Of a stretch of 64,000 nucleotides of DNA, positions 7,403 through 16,646 are shown one piece after another. Below the pieces are notes generated by a model that made no database searches, was not told the origin of the DNA, and saw only the letters and a program-made list of their open reading frames with translations. Each line of letters opens with the position of its first letter. The stretch's first letter is position 1. Location of the stretch: positions 33,978 to 97,977 of the forward strand of contig JAEPMD010000017.1 in the NCBI GenBank assembly GCA_017644105.1, written 5' to 3'. The position numbers and the translations under genes are program-made. This DNA is from Rhizobiaceae bacterium (lineage in GTDB: Bacteria > Pseudomonadota > Alphaproteobacteria > Rhizobiales > Rhizobiaceae).

Positions 7403-8425
7403 CTAAATATTGGTTTCTAGAAGTTTGATTTCCTCAGGCGTGAGGTCAAACAATTGATAAACCAATTCATTGATCTTGTCTTCATTGGATTTGATCTCTG
7501 CGCTAAGCAAATTGATTGCCTCACGATCCTTTGCAATCCAGTCTTCCCATTCATTGCGCTCGGCAAGCGGAATATCCGTTTTAAACTGCTTTTTGATCTC
7601 TGTTTTAAAATCCGCGAAGGTCTTAAATTCCCACCAGTTTTTCAGCTTGTTAGAAAGTTTTGCCTCGCGCTCCGGTGGGCAGAGATCCGGGATGCGACGA
7701 GACAAATTGCGCTGCAATTCAAGCCGCTGCTCTGCGGCTGTTTGGCAGTCTTTGGCCAGCGTAGCGAGTTGAGCTTTTTGTTGGTCGGAGGCATCGGGTA
7801 TGGGAATTGTTTCAATGTATTGGCTGAACATTCTAATCCGCCATTCGCCACCGCGCATTGCACTTGATACACCCCGCAAATAAAACCACGTTAATTTTGC
7901 GTTCAAATTAGCTAATGCTGTGAAGTTTGAACAGTCGAGTAGATAACCAGTGTTCGGAACAAATGTACAACTTTCATCTATACTAAATTTTGCTCCTTGA
8001 GAAAGATCAGGATATATTATTTTTGATCGTACAAATACCTCGACAAATCCTTCCTGAGCTTGTTGGAGTTCAAACCATTCTTGCTTAGTAGCGCGCTTTT
8101 CAAGTTTTTCTTTGAAAGGTAACAGCCAAGATTTAATTGCAGGATATTGATCTATATCGACCTTGTTCTTCGGAATGTATATGAGCCACAATCCACGCGA
8201 TTCTGTTCGCCATCGCTTGATGTCCTTGCCCTCCAAGAATGGTCTCAACAGCTCAAATGATTTCGGGTCTTCGGCACAAAGTCTGTTTTTTACACCGGTG
8301 TCAATTACAAATGCTTCATTTAATCCTGTAACAATTCCTCTGCAGGGCGATCCATAATCCTCTTTGAGCGTTTTTTTTACCCTTGGTAATTTTTTTGCGC
8401 AATGCTCGTAACGCAGGGTTTTCAA
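7403..8425 (-). pseudogene. Type IIG restriction-modification enzyme, C-terminal (specificity) part, frameshifted off
   Basis: The 3' third of the gene that starts at 10607. It encodes the target-recognition part (SPCRGIVTGLNEAFVID, then FLEGKDIKRWR, YLLDCSNF, MRGGEWRIRMF) and the C-terminal helices ending QLFDLTPEEIKLLE. The nominal ATG at 8425 lies inside the upstream reading frame and has no ribosome site, so this piece is not an independent gene. Real homology to type IIG C-termini begins around 8370, straight after a run of eight A on the coding strand. Removing one base from the run at 8371-8378 or 8390-8396 joins the two parts into one protein of about 1,060 residues. Confidence 0.85.
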
Positions 8426-10607
8426 GCTCCCAAGAGCCCTCGCTTAAGGCTTTTTGCGGATAAGGTGCGGCATGATCTTTAAATGACGCAATGAAATTGG
8501 ATTTTGGCAGATCCTTAATGTTCCAAAATCGCAATTCGCTCTTTTCAGTCGGTTTTTCATTGCGCATGGTCAGGATTGCTGGATAGGTCGTCACACCATC
8601 AAATATTTGAATGTCACCAAAATCAATAATGCGTTCAATTGATGCATTCTTGCGCAAAAAATTTCGGAGCGGCTGACCTGAGCCCGTTTTAAAAAATGTC
8701 GATGATGAAATATAACCTAACCGCCCGCCCGGTTTGAGCAATTTCAAACCCCGCTCGAAGAAGTATGCATAAAGATCAGCACGATCTGAGACTACTTCGT
8801 AGCGCGTTTCCAAATATGGTTTGATTTGCTTTAGAAACTCCATGCGCACATATGGCGGGTTGCCCAAGACAACATCAAAGCCACCTTCATCGAACACTTC
8901 CTTAAAGGCTGTTTGCCAGGTGAAGCCATGTTCGAGATAAGCATAATTGCTGTCCTCAATCAGACTGTCACCAACTTTTAAGTTAGCATCCAAACTGTCC
9001 AATTTTTTGCCGCGCTTTGCTGTTTTGACCCAAAGGGACAATTTGGCGATTTCAACGCTTTCAGCATTCACGTCCACGCCAAATAAATTATTGGTCAGGA
9101 TCTCGCTATCTGGATCGAATAATCCAAAAGCGTCACCGCCAACACCGGTCAGGCTGGCAATATGATTGTTCACCCGTTTAAACTCGGCCTTCATAAAATC
9201 AAACGCCATGACCAAAAACACACCTGATCCACAGGCTGGATCAACGATACGCAGTTTTTGAATGCGCTCACGATAGGCCTGCCATGCCTTTAGCTCCGCA
9301 CCTTTGCGCTTCCATTTGATGTTTTGATCATCTGAAATATTCACACCTTTCTGGGTGAATTCAGCCATTGTTTTCGCGAAAATCTCTTTAAGATGCGTGC
9401 CCAATGTCTGATCAACAATGAAACGCGCGATATAATCGGGTGTATAGACAACGCCGTCTCGTTTTTTGCGCCCTGATGTACCTGTTTTCTTTTCCTGTTC
9501 GGTGTCTTCCCCGCGGGCAATCGCTTGCAGACGCTCCACATCTGAAATGGATTGCTCAAAAATTCGGCCAAGCACCGTGACCGAGACTTCAGTACCAAAG
9601 TCATAGGCGCCGATGTCTTTGAAACCTTCGCAGAGTTCGTCGCTTAAATTGAGATGATCTATGATCGGATCAGGTGCAAACAAGCCGCCATTATAGGGTG
9701 GCACATCAAGCGGCGTATTACCTCTATCAATTGCCTGAAACAAGCCTTTAAAATTCTCCCAAATCGGTTTTGGATTGAATTGATCGGTATGTTCGTAAGC
9801 AATTTCCAATATCCGCTTGGGCAACAGACCGGTATCTTCCGCGAATGCGATAAACAGCACGCGATCTAAAATGGTTTGCGCCACAGAGATGGGTTTAAGC
9901 GGATCATCATCACCCAATTCTTGCCGTATCGCGAAGATGAGATTTTGGCGGATAGTTTTATAGTCGGCATAGAGCGCATCAGTGATCCGCTTTTCTTCTT
10001 TACGACTTTCTTCCATCAAATCCTGTGTCGCGCCGGATAATAAATTATCGGCACTTAACAGGCGGATAAATTTTGAGTATTCTTTCGGATCATCAAGCTT
10101 TGAAAGGTCAAATAATTCATAGCTTTGCGTGCCCTCGCCAAAACCATAAAGTCGAATTTCAAGATAGTTTGAAACGAGTACCCACTTTACACCTGGCGCA
10201 TTGGTTGCATATTCCCATACTTGCTGAACCGGGCTTTTCGCCCTACCCGCTATGATCGCGTCGAGATCCTTTTTGTTGGCATCTTTAAGTTCAAACGGCG
10301 CGATGATTTGTTTGTTTTCTGAGGAAAAATGCCCAAGAGCCAGATCAACCGAACCGCTTAAAATCGCTTGCTCTGATGAAACCGTGTATTCCTCAGCGTC
10401 AGCGGCTCCTGTGTAGCCAAGCACCTTTTCGACAATCGTTTTTTTCAACTCAGCGTGAAATTCGGTTTCCTTAAACTCAAATATGCGCCGGGTTTTGATC
10501 AGATCGACATAGTGATCAATTGTTGGCTTATGCTCGTACGGAATTCGATCAACGACAGCAACGTTGCTGTCTATGGTTTTTTGGTTAAACAACGGCGTGT
10601 GTGACAA
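8316..10607 (-). CDS. Type IIG restriction-modification enzyme, nuclease-methyltransferase part
   Basis: A 763-aa product containing an N-terminal nuclease-like domain with a D...ELK core (GSVDLALGHF then APFELKDANKKD), a helical linker, and an N6-adenine methyltransferase of the Eco57I type: RDGVVYTPDYIARFIV, motif I VDPACGSGVFLVMAF, motif IV GNPPYVRMEF. From about residue 745 the frame runs into junk (KGKKNAQRG...) because of a one-base shift in an A tract; the specificity part continues in the +1 frame (7403-8425). As written the enzyme lacks its recognition domain and is probably inactive. Phase variation or a sequencing error are alternatives. Confidence 0.85.
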   Translation of the reverse strand: MSHTPLFNQKTIDSNVAVVDRIPYEHKPTIDHYVDLIKTRRIFEFKETEFHAELKKTIVEKVLGYTGAADAEEYTVSSEQAILSGSVDLALGHFSSENKQIIAPFELKDANKKDLDAIIAGRAKSPVQQVWEYATNAPGVKWVLVSNYLEIRLYGFGEGTQSYELFDLSKLDDPKEYSKFIRLLSADNLLSGATQDLMEESRKEEKRITDALYADYKTIRQNLIFAIRQELGDDDPLKPISVAQTILDRVLFIAFAEDTGLLPKRILEIAYEHTDQFNPKPIWENFKGLFQAIDRGNTPLDVPPYNGGLFAPDPIIDHLNLSDELCEGFKDIGAYDFGTEVSVTVLGRIFEQSISDVERLQAIARGEDTEQEKKTGTSGRKKRDGVVYTPDYIARFIVDQTLGTHLKEIFAKTMAEFTQKGVNISDDQNIKWKRKGAELKAWQAYRERIQKLRIVDPACGSGVFLVMAFDFMKAEFKRVNNHIASLTGVGGDAFGLFDPDSEILTNNLFGVDVNAESVEIAKLSLWVKTAKRGKKLDSLDANLKVGDSLIEDSNYAYLEHGFTWQTAFKEVFDEGGFDVVLGNPPYVRMEFLKQIKPYLETRYEVVSDRADLYAYFFERGLKLLKPGGRLGYISSSTFFKTGSGQPLRNFLRKNASIERIIDFGDIQIFDGVTTYPAILTMRNEKPTEKSELRFWNIKDLPKSNFIASFKDHAAPYPQKALSEGSWELENPALRALRKKITKGKKNAQRGLWIALQRNCYRIK
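8371..8396 (-). other. Homopolymer tracts at the frameshift (A8 and A7 on coding strand)
   Basis: Two runs, T8 at 8371-8378 and T7 at 8390-8396 on the + strand, are separated by 11 bases. The switch between the two frames of the type IIG gene must occur here. Deleting one base in either run restores the full-length frame, so this is where slippage, mutation or a sequencing error occurred. Confidence 0.8.
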
Positions 10608-10840
10608 TTTTCGACTTACTATCTAAAGTAGATTAACTGTTTTATACAATTTAAGATAGTGAGTCACGCTTCATATTTGCCGTATTTCATCCAGCATTCT
10701 GGCCATTCATAAATAGCTCTGCACAATTCATCATTTATTCTCATTTGATCCGCGTTCGCTTTTAGTTTATGAAACCGATTACAACTTCTTTCAAATCTAA
10801 CGCCATCATTGTTGTCATCTTCTGCTTTCAGAGGTTCATT

Positions 10841-12082
10841 ATGCTGTCTAGCGTATTTCAAACCATTTCCATTTCGTGGAATGATCGTCTGTTGCGCATT
10901 GCGTTTTTGGCGATTTTGTTCATGGGAACTGTGATTGCGTCTCTCGGGCCATTTCAGTCCGTAATCGGGATTGAGCAGCTTGGGTTTTCCAACACAGCCT
11001 ATGCAGCAATTGTGTTTGCCGGGTCGGTTTTTTCTATATTGATATCGGTCTGCGTTGGGATTTATTGCGATCAAACCGGGCGATATCGCGAAGTCCTCCT
11101 TGTTTCTATTACATTGGGCATCTTTGCGGGCGCGGTGATGTGGTTTGTGCCGACCAAACTGGTTTTCGCCGTTGTCCATGCGGTTTTGATCCCCTTGGGC
11201 GGCACGATTTTCACCCAAGCGTTTGCCATGGCCAGCCTTGCCGCCAAGCGCAATAAAGCGCTTAACCGAGATATGTCGATGTCGATTGTCCGCGCGGGTT
11301 TTGCGGGTTCTTTTGCCATCACGCCGCCGATATGGGCGATTCTAATGTCAAAAGGCGTCGAGCTGTTAAGCGTTTATGCCTATGTCGCGGTTATACAAAT
11401 TGCGATTTTGATCCTGGTTCTCACCTCTTGGCCAAAGAAACATCCCGAGCAAGATAGCGAAAAATCCGGCATCAGTTTTTTAGCCTCCGTTCGGGAATTG
11501 GCGAATATCTCCATTTTCATCCGGCTTTTGCTCGTTGCGGCGATGATTGGTGCCAATATGCTCTACAACATCATTTTGGGCCTGTTGGTGATCAACACCA
11601 TGAATGGATCTGAATCCGATGTGGGTTGGTTTGCGGGCGGCGTCGCGCTGTTGGAAGTTCCAATCATGTTGTTGGGTGCCGTATTCTTAAGGCATTTTAC
11701 CCGCACACAGCTGATGTTTATCGGCATGATCATTTATACCGCGTTTCTTATTGGTCTGGGAACGATTACGAATATGGCATTGGCTTGGTTCCTGATCATC
11801 CCAGCCGGAATTGGTGCTGGGATTATTCTGTCCATTCCGCTTGCTTATATTCAGGATCTCAAGGCTGATCGCCCTGGCGCTGGCTCATCGCTCATTTCGA
11901 TTGCGCAGGTCATGGGCATGGTGATTGCATCGGGTGTATTTGCGGCCGGTTCCGCCGTGACAGATTATCAAGGCGTTGCTTATATTGGCGCAGTCATGGG
12001 ATTTAGCGCCGCGCTTTGGCTGTTGTTGATAGATCAAAAAGCTGTTCAGAACCGACGTGAGAGCGATGAGAAAACCGCTTAA
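10841..12082 (+). CDS. MFS transporter, sugar-efflux (SetA-like) type
   Basis: A 413-aa protein with about 12 membrane segments. I use the ATG at 10841 because AGAGG lies 6-10 nt upstream; the 24 codons before it add a hydrophobic stretch that does not fit the family. N-domain features include GVIYCDQTGRYREVLL-like loop 2-3 (seen as GIYCDQTGRYRE) and TQAFAMASLAAKR. It resembles SetA/SetB sugar efflux carriers, but the substrate cannot be deduced. The next gene starts inside its last codons, so they form an operon. Confidence 0.83.
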   Translation: MLSSVFQTISISWNDRLLRIAFLAILFMGTVIASLGPFQSVIGIEQLGFSNTAYAAIVFAGSVFSILISVCVGIYCDQTGRYREVLLVSITLGIFAGAVMWFVPTKLVFAVVHAVLIPLGGTIFTQAFAMASLAAKRNKALNRDMSMSIVRAGFAGSFAITPPIWAILMSKGVELLSVYAYVAVIQIAILILVLTSWPKKHPEQDSEKSGISFLASVRELANISIFIRLLLVAAMIGANMLYNIILGLLVINTMNGSESDVGWFAGGVALLEVPIMLLGAVFLRHFTRTQLMFIGMIIYTAFLIGLGTITNMALAWFLIIPAGIGAGIILSIPLAYIQDLKADRPGAGSSLISIAQVMGMVIASGVFAAGSAVTDYQGVAYIGAVMGFSAALWLLLIDQKAVQNRRESDEKTA

Positions 12083-12596
12083 CCGCATCATGATTATTGG
12101 TCAACCGGGTTCAGGTAAATCGACACTTGCTAGAAAGCTCGGCGACATCACTGGCCTGCCCGTGGTGCATATCGATACCATCCATTGGATGCCCGGATGG
12201 CAGGAACGCCCGCATGCTGAGAAAACACGATTATGCGAAGAGGTTCATGCGCGCGATCAATGGATATTTGAAGGTGGACATTCGATCACCTGGCCATCGC
12301 GCGTGGCGCGCGCGGATATGATCATAGCGCTCGATATTCCCCTGCGCATCAGAGCCTGGCGGGTCTTTTGGCGTATTATCAAACATTATGGCCAAACGAG
12401 GCCGGATCTGCCGCCCAATTGTCCAGAACGCTTTAATTGGGAATTTATTATGTGGATTTGGAACACGCGCAACACCGCGCGCAAAAATCTGATTGCGACC
12501 TTTAACCGAGCACCGGATGATAAGATCAAGCACCTTCTCGCTTCACCTTCGGAAGTACGCGTTTTTATTGCGGACATGAAAAAGGCCGCGACATAA
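12066..12596 (+). CDS. P-loop kinase-like protein (topology-modulation/adenylate-kinase-like)
   Basis: A 176-aa cytosolic protein. A Walker A (IGQPGSGKSTLARKL) is at the N-terminus, followed by the HIDTIHWMPGW segment and EGGHSITWPSR typical of the adenylate-kinase-like family annotated as topology modulation protein or FlaR-like. Phosphorylation of a small molecule is likely; the substrate is unknown. The ATG at 12066 overlaps the end of the MFS gene and has GAGAG just upstream; a GTG at 12057 is in frame. The pairing with a SetA-like exporter may reflect sugar or drug phosphorylation and efflux, but that is speculation. Confidence 0.8.
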   Translation: MRKPLNRIMIIGQPGSGKSTLARKLGDITGLPVVHIDTIHWMPGWQERPHAEKTRLCEEVHARDQWIFEGGHSITWPSRVARADMIIALDIPLRIRAWRVFWRIIKHYGQTRPDLPPNCPERFNWEFIMWIWNTRNTARKNLIATFNRAPDDKIKHLLASPSEVRVFIADMKKAAT

Positions 12597-12604
12597 TCGC
12601 GGCC
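12584..12604 (+). terminator. Hairpin overlapping the kinase stop codon
   Basis: GGCCGCG and CGCGGCC form a 7-bp GC-rich stem whose loop contains the TAA stop of the kinase-like gene. It is followed by a T-rich stretch (CTTGATCTTTT) and separates two convergent genes. Confidence 0.55.
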
Positions 12605-12631
12605 TCTTGATCTTTTAGTTTCGCGTATCGC

Positions 12632-14815
12632 TTATGCAGATAAACGCTGCTCTTCAGGTTCAGCAGAACCTACTGTTCTGAACTGAGATACCAATTGAGA
12701 AAGTGTCTCAGTTTCTGCAGACAGACGGTGTGTAACAGCGTTCGTCTCTTCCACCATGGCCGCATTGCTTTGCGTGACCTGATCCATCTCGCTCACAGAA
12801 CGATTGATGTCTGTTAGACCAGCTGATTGTTCCGCTGAAGCGCGAGCAATGGATTGAACATGCTCATCAATCTCGTTCACTTCGACGGAGATTTGCTGCA
12901 GCGCTTCACCTGTTGCCTGAACCAGTGACACACCATTGGAAACTTCAACACCTGAATTTGTAATCAGGTCTTTAATTTCCTTCGCCGCATTTGCTGAGCG
13001 TTGCGCAAGTTCACGAACTTCCTGCGCAACAACCGCAAAGCCTTTACCTGCTTCACCAGCACGCGCGGCCTCTACCCCGGCGTTCAGTGCAAGTAGGTTC
13101 GTTTGGAAGGCGATGTCGTCAATCACACCGATGATCTGTGAGATTTCTTCCGATGCTGATTCAATGCGGCCCATTGCTTCAACCGCATCTTTCACAACAT
13201 CACCAGATTTATTGGTGCTTTCTTTTGCCTGCGAAGCTTTTGTACGCGCTTCACTTGCACGATCAGCAGATTCCTTCACTGTTGATGTGATCTCTTCAAG
13301 CGCTGCAGAAGTTTGTTCAAGCGCAGCAGCTTGTTGCTCAGTCCGCATAGCCAAGTCGTCAGCTGCACGGCGAAGCTCATGAGAATTATTACCGATCTCA
13401 GCTGTTGAATCGCTGATATCGTTTAATGCTGCAGAGAGTTTTGTGATCGAATGTCCAAAGTCATTTTTAAGCTGTTGGAATTCTTCAGCATATTCTGTTG
13501 AAATGTTTTTCGACAAATCGCCATCAGCAAGACGTTGCAAGGCATTACCGAGAGACTGCACAACTGTTTCAACTTCCTTATTATGCTTGTCTTTAGCTTG
13601 TTCGATTGCAATACGCGACGCTTTCGCACGCTCACGCTCTTCATCGGCTTCTTTTTCCATCTCGATTTTGCGCAGCGCATTTTCTTTAAATGTCTGCAAT
13701 GCGTCAGCCATAACGCCAAGCTCGGTTGTTTTACCAAGTTGAGAAATCTCAACTTCAACATCACCATTGGCCAAGACTTCCATTTCGTTCGATGTACCGC
13801 GAACGGCCGTTGAGATGGAACGAGCGATAAAGTAACCACCCAGAACCGCTAGAAGGAGAACCACGACTGAGATACTTGCCACAATGATCATTTCAGTTAA
13901 GAAACCATCAGAAACTTTGGCTGCACCAGCTTGAATGATCTTACCAGTTTCCATTTCAATTTCGCGAAGTTTAACAATACGGTTGGTAGCAACAGCAAAC
14001 CAGGTTTTGGCATCTAGTTCAATATACTCTTCACCAATTGATTCTTTCAACAGTGCATCGCGATATGCATCCAATTGAGTTGTCTCAATATCGGCCAGCA
14101 TTGTTTTAAATTTGTCTTGGTAACGAAGCGGCTGATTGTGAATGAAGTTGTCGATCAAGGTTTCTTGCTTACCAATTGATTTTTCAAGCTTCACAAGGGC
14201 ATCGGTTGTCACCGCACCCGCTGAAATCAGGCCAGCGACCAGACCACGTTCTTGGCCGGCAAATTCTTTAGCTTCTGCCAGATCCAACATGGCGACTGTT
14301 TCAAGCGCCAGTTCAGCATTATTGGCCATTTTCGATGCATGGAAACCAATTTCGATAATATGCGAGATGGTTTTAGAATACTGCTTCATTGCAGCGCCTA
14401 AAGTTACGCTGCCTGCATCAACTCTGTTTCGATAATCGACGAACTCACCAATCTCAGCTTCGAGTTCCGCAAGTTCGTCTGCCATTTGTGCGGCCTCAAC
14501 TTGTTTCACATGTTCCAAAACCTCATGGAGACGCGCTTTTTCCATATTTGTTGCTTTACGCGCATCTAAAAGAGCCTGCTGCGGAACGGTTGCACCTGAG
14601 CCAATGAAGATAGCTGTTTGTCCGCGTTCAACTTGTAGATTATGCGTGAGCGCTGCCAATTCGTTGATTGTTTCAGATACATATCCAAGAAACACCATCG
14701 ATTTGTAGTTTCGATAGGCTTCCCATGTCGCAACAGCACCCAAAATGACCAGGCCGATCATCGGAATTAAAATCCCGAGCGCAACGCGTTTTGTTATTGT
14801 CATATTATTGAGCAT
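12632..14815 (-). CDS. Methyl-accepting chemotaxis protein with NIT sensor domain
   Basis: A chemoreceptor of about 727 aa. It has a first membrane helix (TKRVALGILIPMIGLVILGA), a periplasmic NIT-type domain with paired LQVERGQTAIFIGSG and GQERGLVAGLISAG motifs, a second membrane helix (MIIVASISVVVLLLAVLGGY), HAMP segments, a coiled coil and the C-terminal signalling hairpin with the conserved IDDIAFQTNLLALNAGVEAARAG tip. NIT domains are associated with nitrate or nitrite sensing. The start at 14815 has GGGGA 7-11 nt upstream; 22 further in-frame codons exist but precede the anchor awkwardly. No che genes are nearby, so it is a stand-alone receptor gene. Confidence 0.93.
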   Translation of the reverse strand: MLNNMTITKRVALGILIPMIGLVILGAVATWEAYRNYKSMVFLGYVSETINELAALTHNLQVERGQTAIFIGSGATVPQQALLDARKATNMEKARLHEVLEHVKQVEAAQMADELAELEAEIGEFVDYRNRVDAGSVTLGAAMKQYSKTISHIIEIGFHASKMANNAELALETVAMLDLAEAKEFAGQERGLVAGLISAGAVTTDALVKLEKSIGKQETLIDNFIHNQPLRYQDKFKTMLADIETTQLDAYRDALLKESIGEEYIELDAKTWFAVATNRIVKLREIEMETGKIIQAGAAKVSDGFLTEMIIVASISVVVLLLAVLGGYFIARSISTAVRGTSNEMEVLANGDVEVEISQLGKTTELGVMADALQTFKENALRKIEMEKEADEERERAKASRIAIEQAKDKHNKEVETVVQSLGNALQRLADGDLSKNISTEYAEEFQQLKNDFGHSITKLSAALNDISDSTAEIGNNSHELRRAADDLAMRTEQQAAALEQTSAALEEITSTVKESADRASEARTKASQAKESTNKSGDVVKDAVEAMGRIESASEEISQIIGVIDDIAFQTNLLALNAGVEAARAGEAGKGFAVVAQEVRELAQRSANAAKEIKDLITNSGVEVSNGVSLVQATGEALQQISVEVNEIDEHVQSIARASAEQSAGLTDINRSVSEMDQVTQSNAAMVEETNAVTHRLSAETETLSQLVSQFRTVGSAEPEEQRLSA

Positions 14816-15135
14816 GATGGTCCCCGAAGAGTTTGATCTCGCCATCATGGCTTTGCAAGAACACGCATCATGCGCATACAATATTGCCCAACATTATGAG
14901 AATATTGGTTAAAAAAACCTTATGGAATCAATATAAATGCTAATATTTGTAGTTATTTCTAGTGTACTACAAATTGCGTGCTTGCAAAACTTATCTATAC
15001 AACCCTAAATTACTTTATTGCAAAAAAGTATCAATTTGATAGCAAAAATGTATTATTGATTTCCAGAAAAGTCTCATTTTCTGATTATGAGCTTCTCAAT
15101 TCATCAAAACATCTCTAAAATTTTTATTTTAATAA
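14816..15135. other. AT-rich intergenic region with no gene
   Basis: Roughly 320 bp upstream of the chemoreceptor gene, very AT-rich, presumably carrying its promoter. I see no ORF with a ribosome site and no clear repeat. Confidence 0.4.
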
Positions 15136-15173
15136 TGTGCTCAGCTTAGACCTTTTTACCAACACTGAGCACA
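15136..15173 (-). terminator. Terminator-like inverted repeat after the VOC gene
   Basis: TGTGCTCAG and CTGAGCACA (9 bp, long 20-nt loop). Read on the - strand it begins 6 bases after the VOC stop and is followed by TTATTAAAAT, a weak intrinsic terminator. Confidence 0.45.
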
Positions 15174-15178
15174 AAAAA

Positions 15179-15604
15179 TTAAGCAGGCAAAGCACTTGCG
15201 TCGTAGTTTTCGAGGAATTCTTCACTTGGTGGGATGGGTTTGATAACATCAATCAATATTCCATTGGGATCCTGAGCGATGAAATGGCGCTGTCCAAAAG
15301 CTTCATCCTGCAGTTCTTTTATAATGCTGACCCCAGCCGTTTTCATTTTGTTATATTCTATATCAACGTCATTAATCTCAAAGTTGATGATAACGCCGGA
15401 CGTCTTGCCCCTGCCCGCTTTCGGAATTGTTTCATGATCATGTTGAAGTATCGCGAGATTTACATGGTCATCCGTGTCTGATTGCAGATGGATGTACCAG
15501 TCGCTGTCAAATCGAGACACAAAACCAAAATGTGTTTTGTAGAATTCTGCGGTCTCCTCAACATCGTCTGTTTGGATGACCGGGTAATATTGCGTCAATT
15601 TCAT
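15179..15604 (-). CDS. VOC/glyoxalase-fold protein
   Basis: A 141-aa single VOC-domain protein of the bleomycin-resistance/lactoylglutathione-lyase superfamily. It starts [28 protein letters not shown], has central [16 protein letters not shown] and ends its second motif with [20 protein letters not shown]. The usual metal ligands are only partly kept: the first histidine position is Tyr/Pro and the last Glu is Asp, so metal catalysis is doubtful. It is divergent from a TetR gene, and two palindromes lie between them, so it is the likely target of that repressor. Confidence 0.82.
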   Translation of the reverse strand: MKLTQYYPVIQTDDVEETAEFYKTHFGFVSRFDSDWYIHLQSDTDDHVNLAILQHDHETIPKAGRGKTSGVIINFEINDVDIEYNKMKTAGVSIIKELQDEAFGQRHFIAQDPNGILIDVIKPIPPSEEFLENYDASALPA

Positions 15605-15622
15605 AGCTTGCTCCTTTTCAAT

Positions 15623-15672
15623 TTACATGCATAGTGTATGTAAGTGAAAAAATTAACATACAGGCTGTATGT
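15623..15672. promoter_or_regulatory. TetR operator pair
   Basis: Site 1 (15623-15643) has arms TTACAT and ATGTAA with a near-symmetric centre. Site 2 (15656-15672) is a 17-bp palindrome with arms ACATACAG and CTGTATGT around one central base. Both share the TACAnnnnnTGTA core and fill the VOC/TetR intergenic region. Site 2 ends one base before the TetR ATG. Confidence 0.7.
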
Positions 15673-16290
15673 ATGCAAGATAAAATCGTTGAAAGACGCA
15701 GCAATGCTGCGCGAACTGCTGAAACAACAGAGAAATTTCTATCAATCGCTCGCGCGCTCTTTGCTGAAAAAGGCTATGCGGAGACCTCAACGCCCGAAAT
15801 TGTGAAAGCTGCTGGCGTGACACGCGGCGCGCTCTATCATCACTTTGGTGATAAACAGGGCCTCTTCCGTGCGGTGATTGATCGTGAAGCGAAATTAGTG
15901 GCTGAAGAGATCAAAACCAACTCAATTGCAAGTGAGAATGCGCGCAATGCGTTACTGGACGGCTCGCTCGCATATTTCGAAGCTATGGCAGCAAAAGGAC
16001 GCGCCGAACTATTATTGATCGAGGGTCCTGCGGTCTTGGGTTTTGAGGCGATGGCGGAGATTGATCAAAACTATGGTGGCAATGAGTTGAAGATCGGTTT
16101 GGATATGGCCGTCAAACACGGGGCGCTTGCGCCGATGCCAACACAAGAAATGGCGGATATTTTATCAGCTTCCTTTGATCGCGCTGCTTTGGTATCTGCA
16201 AAGTCACCCAGCCAGCGCAAAAACTATATCGATGCGTTCAAACATCTGTTTTTGGCGTTGTTTGACTATAAGCCAGAAAACAAAACCTGA
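15673..16290 (+). CDS. TetR/AcrR family regulator
   Basis: A 205-aa TetR regulator. The DNA-binding part is clear (FLSIARALFAEKGYAETSTPEIVKAAGVTRGALYHHFGDKQGLF); the C-terminal ligand domain is divergent. I prefer the ATG at 15673, which directly abuts an operator palindrome, leaving no room for a ribosome site, so the message may be leaderless or start at the GTG at 15634. Binding at site 2 would physically cover the start codon. Divergent from a VOC gene and followed 15 bp later by a DUF1330 gene. Confidence 0.87.
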   Translation: MQDKIVERRSNAARTAETTEKFLSIARALFAEKGYAETSTPEIVKAAGVTRGALYHHFGDKQGLFRAVIDREAKLVAEEIKTNSIASENARNALLDGSLAYFEAMAAKGRAELLLIEGPAVLGFEAMAEIDQNYGGNELKIGLDMAVKHGALAPMPTQEMADILSASFDRAALVSAKSPSQRKNYIDAFKHLFLALFDYKPENKT

Positions 16291-16305
16291 AACGGAGTGC
16301 ATTAA

Positions 16306-16626
16306 ATGCCGGCCTATGTTGTTGCCATGATGTCAATTCATGATCCAGAAAACTACAAGAATTACACAGATCGCACCCCGCCACTTGTGAAAAAATATGG
16401 TGGCAAGTTTTTAACCCGCGGAGAAGATATCACTTGTGTTGAAGGTGCAGATTATGACGGGCGTATGGTTTTGCTTGAATTCCCATCAAAACAACATGTC
16501 GATGATTGGTATAATGATCCTGAATATCAGGAAGCCGTGCAATATCGCAAAGCCGCTTCCAAGATGAACATGTTACTGGTGCAAGAAGGTGGCATTGATA
16601 CCGAAGCACCAGATCCAAAACTATAA
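16306..16626 (+). CDS. DUF1330 family protein
   Basis: A 106-aa dimeric alpha-beta-barrel (ferredoxin-like) protein of family DUF1330. The family pattern is seen in MPAYVVAMMSIHDPENYKNYTD, KYGGKFLTRGED and MVLLEFPSKQHVDDWYNDPEYQ. A GGAG ribosome site precedes the ATG. The function of the family is unknown; many members sit beside regulators or oxidoreductases. It is probably cotranscribed with the TetR gene. A second DUF1330 gene occurs at 43188-43478. Confidence 0.88.
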   Translation: MPAYVVAMMSIHDPENYKNYTDRTPPLVKKYGGKFLTRGEDITCVEGADYDGRMVLLEFPSKQHVDDWYNDPEYQEAVQYRKAASKMNMLLVQEGGIDTEAPDPKL

Positions 16627-16646
16627 CATGATCTCAGCGAGATGAG

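Noticed and set aside
7403..8425. Independent gene for the type IIG C-terminal part
   Set aside because: Its ATG lies inside the upstream frame without a ribosome site and similarity begins only at the poly-A tract; a frameshifted remainder fits better.
10664..11218. 184-aa ORF on the - strand
   Set aside because: Asn/Arg/Gln-rich product opposite the start of a clear MFS gene; typical antisense shadow.
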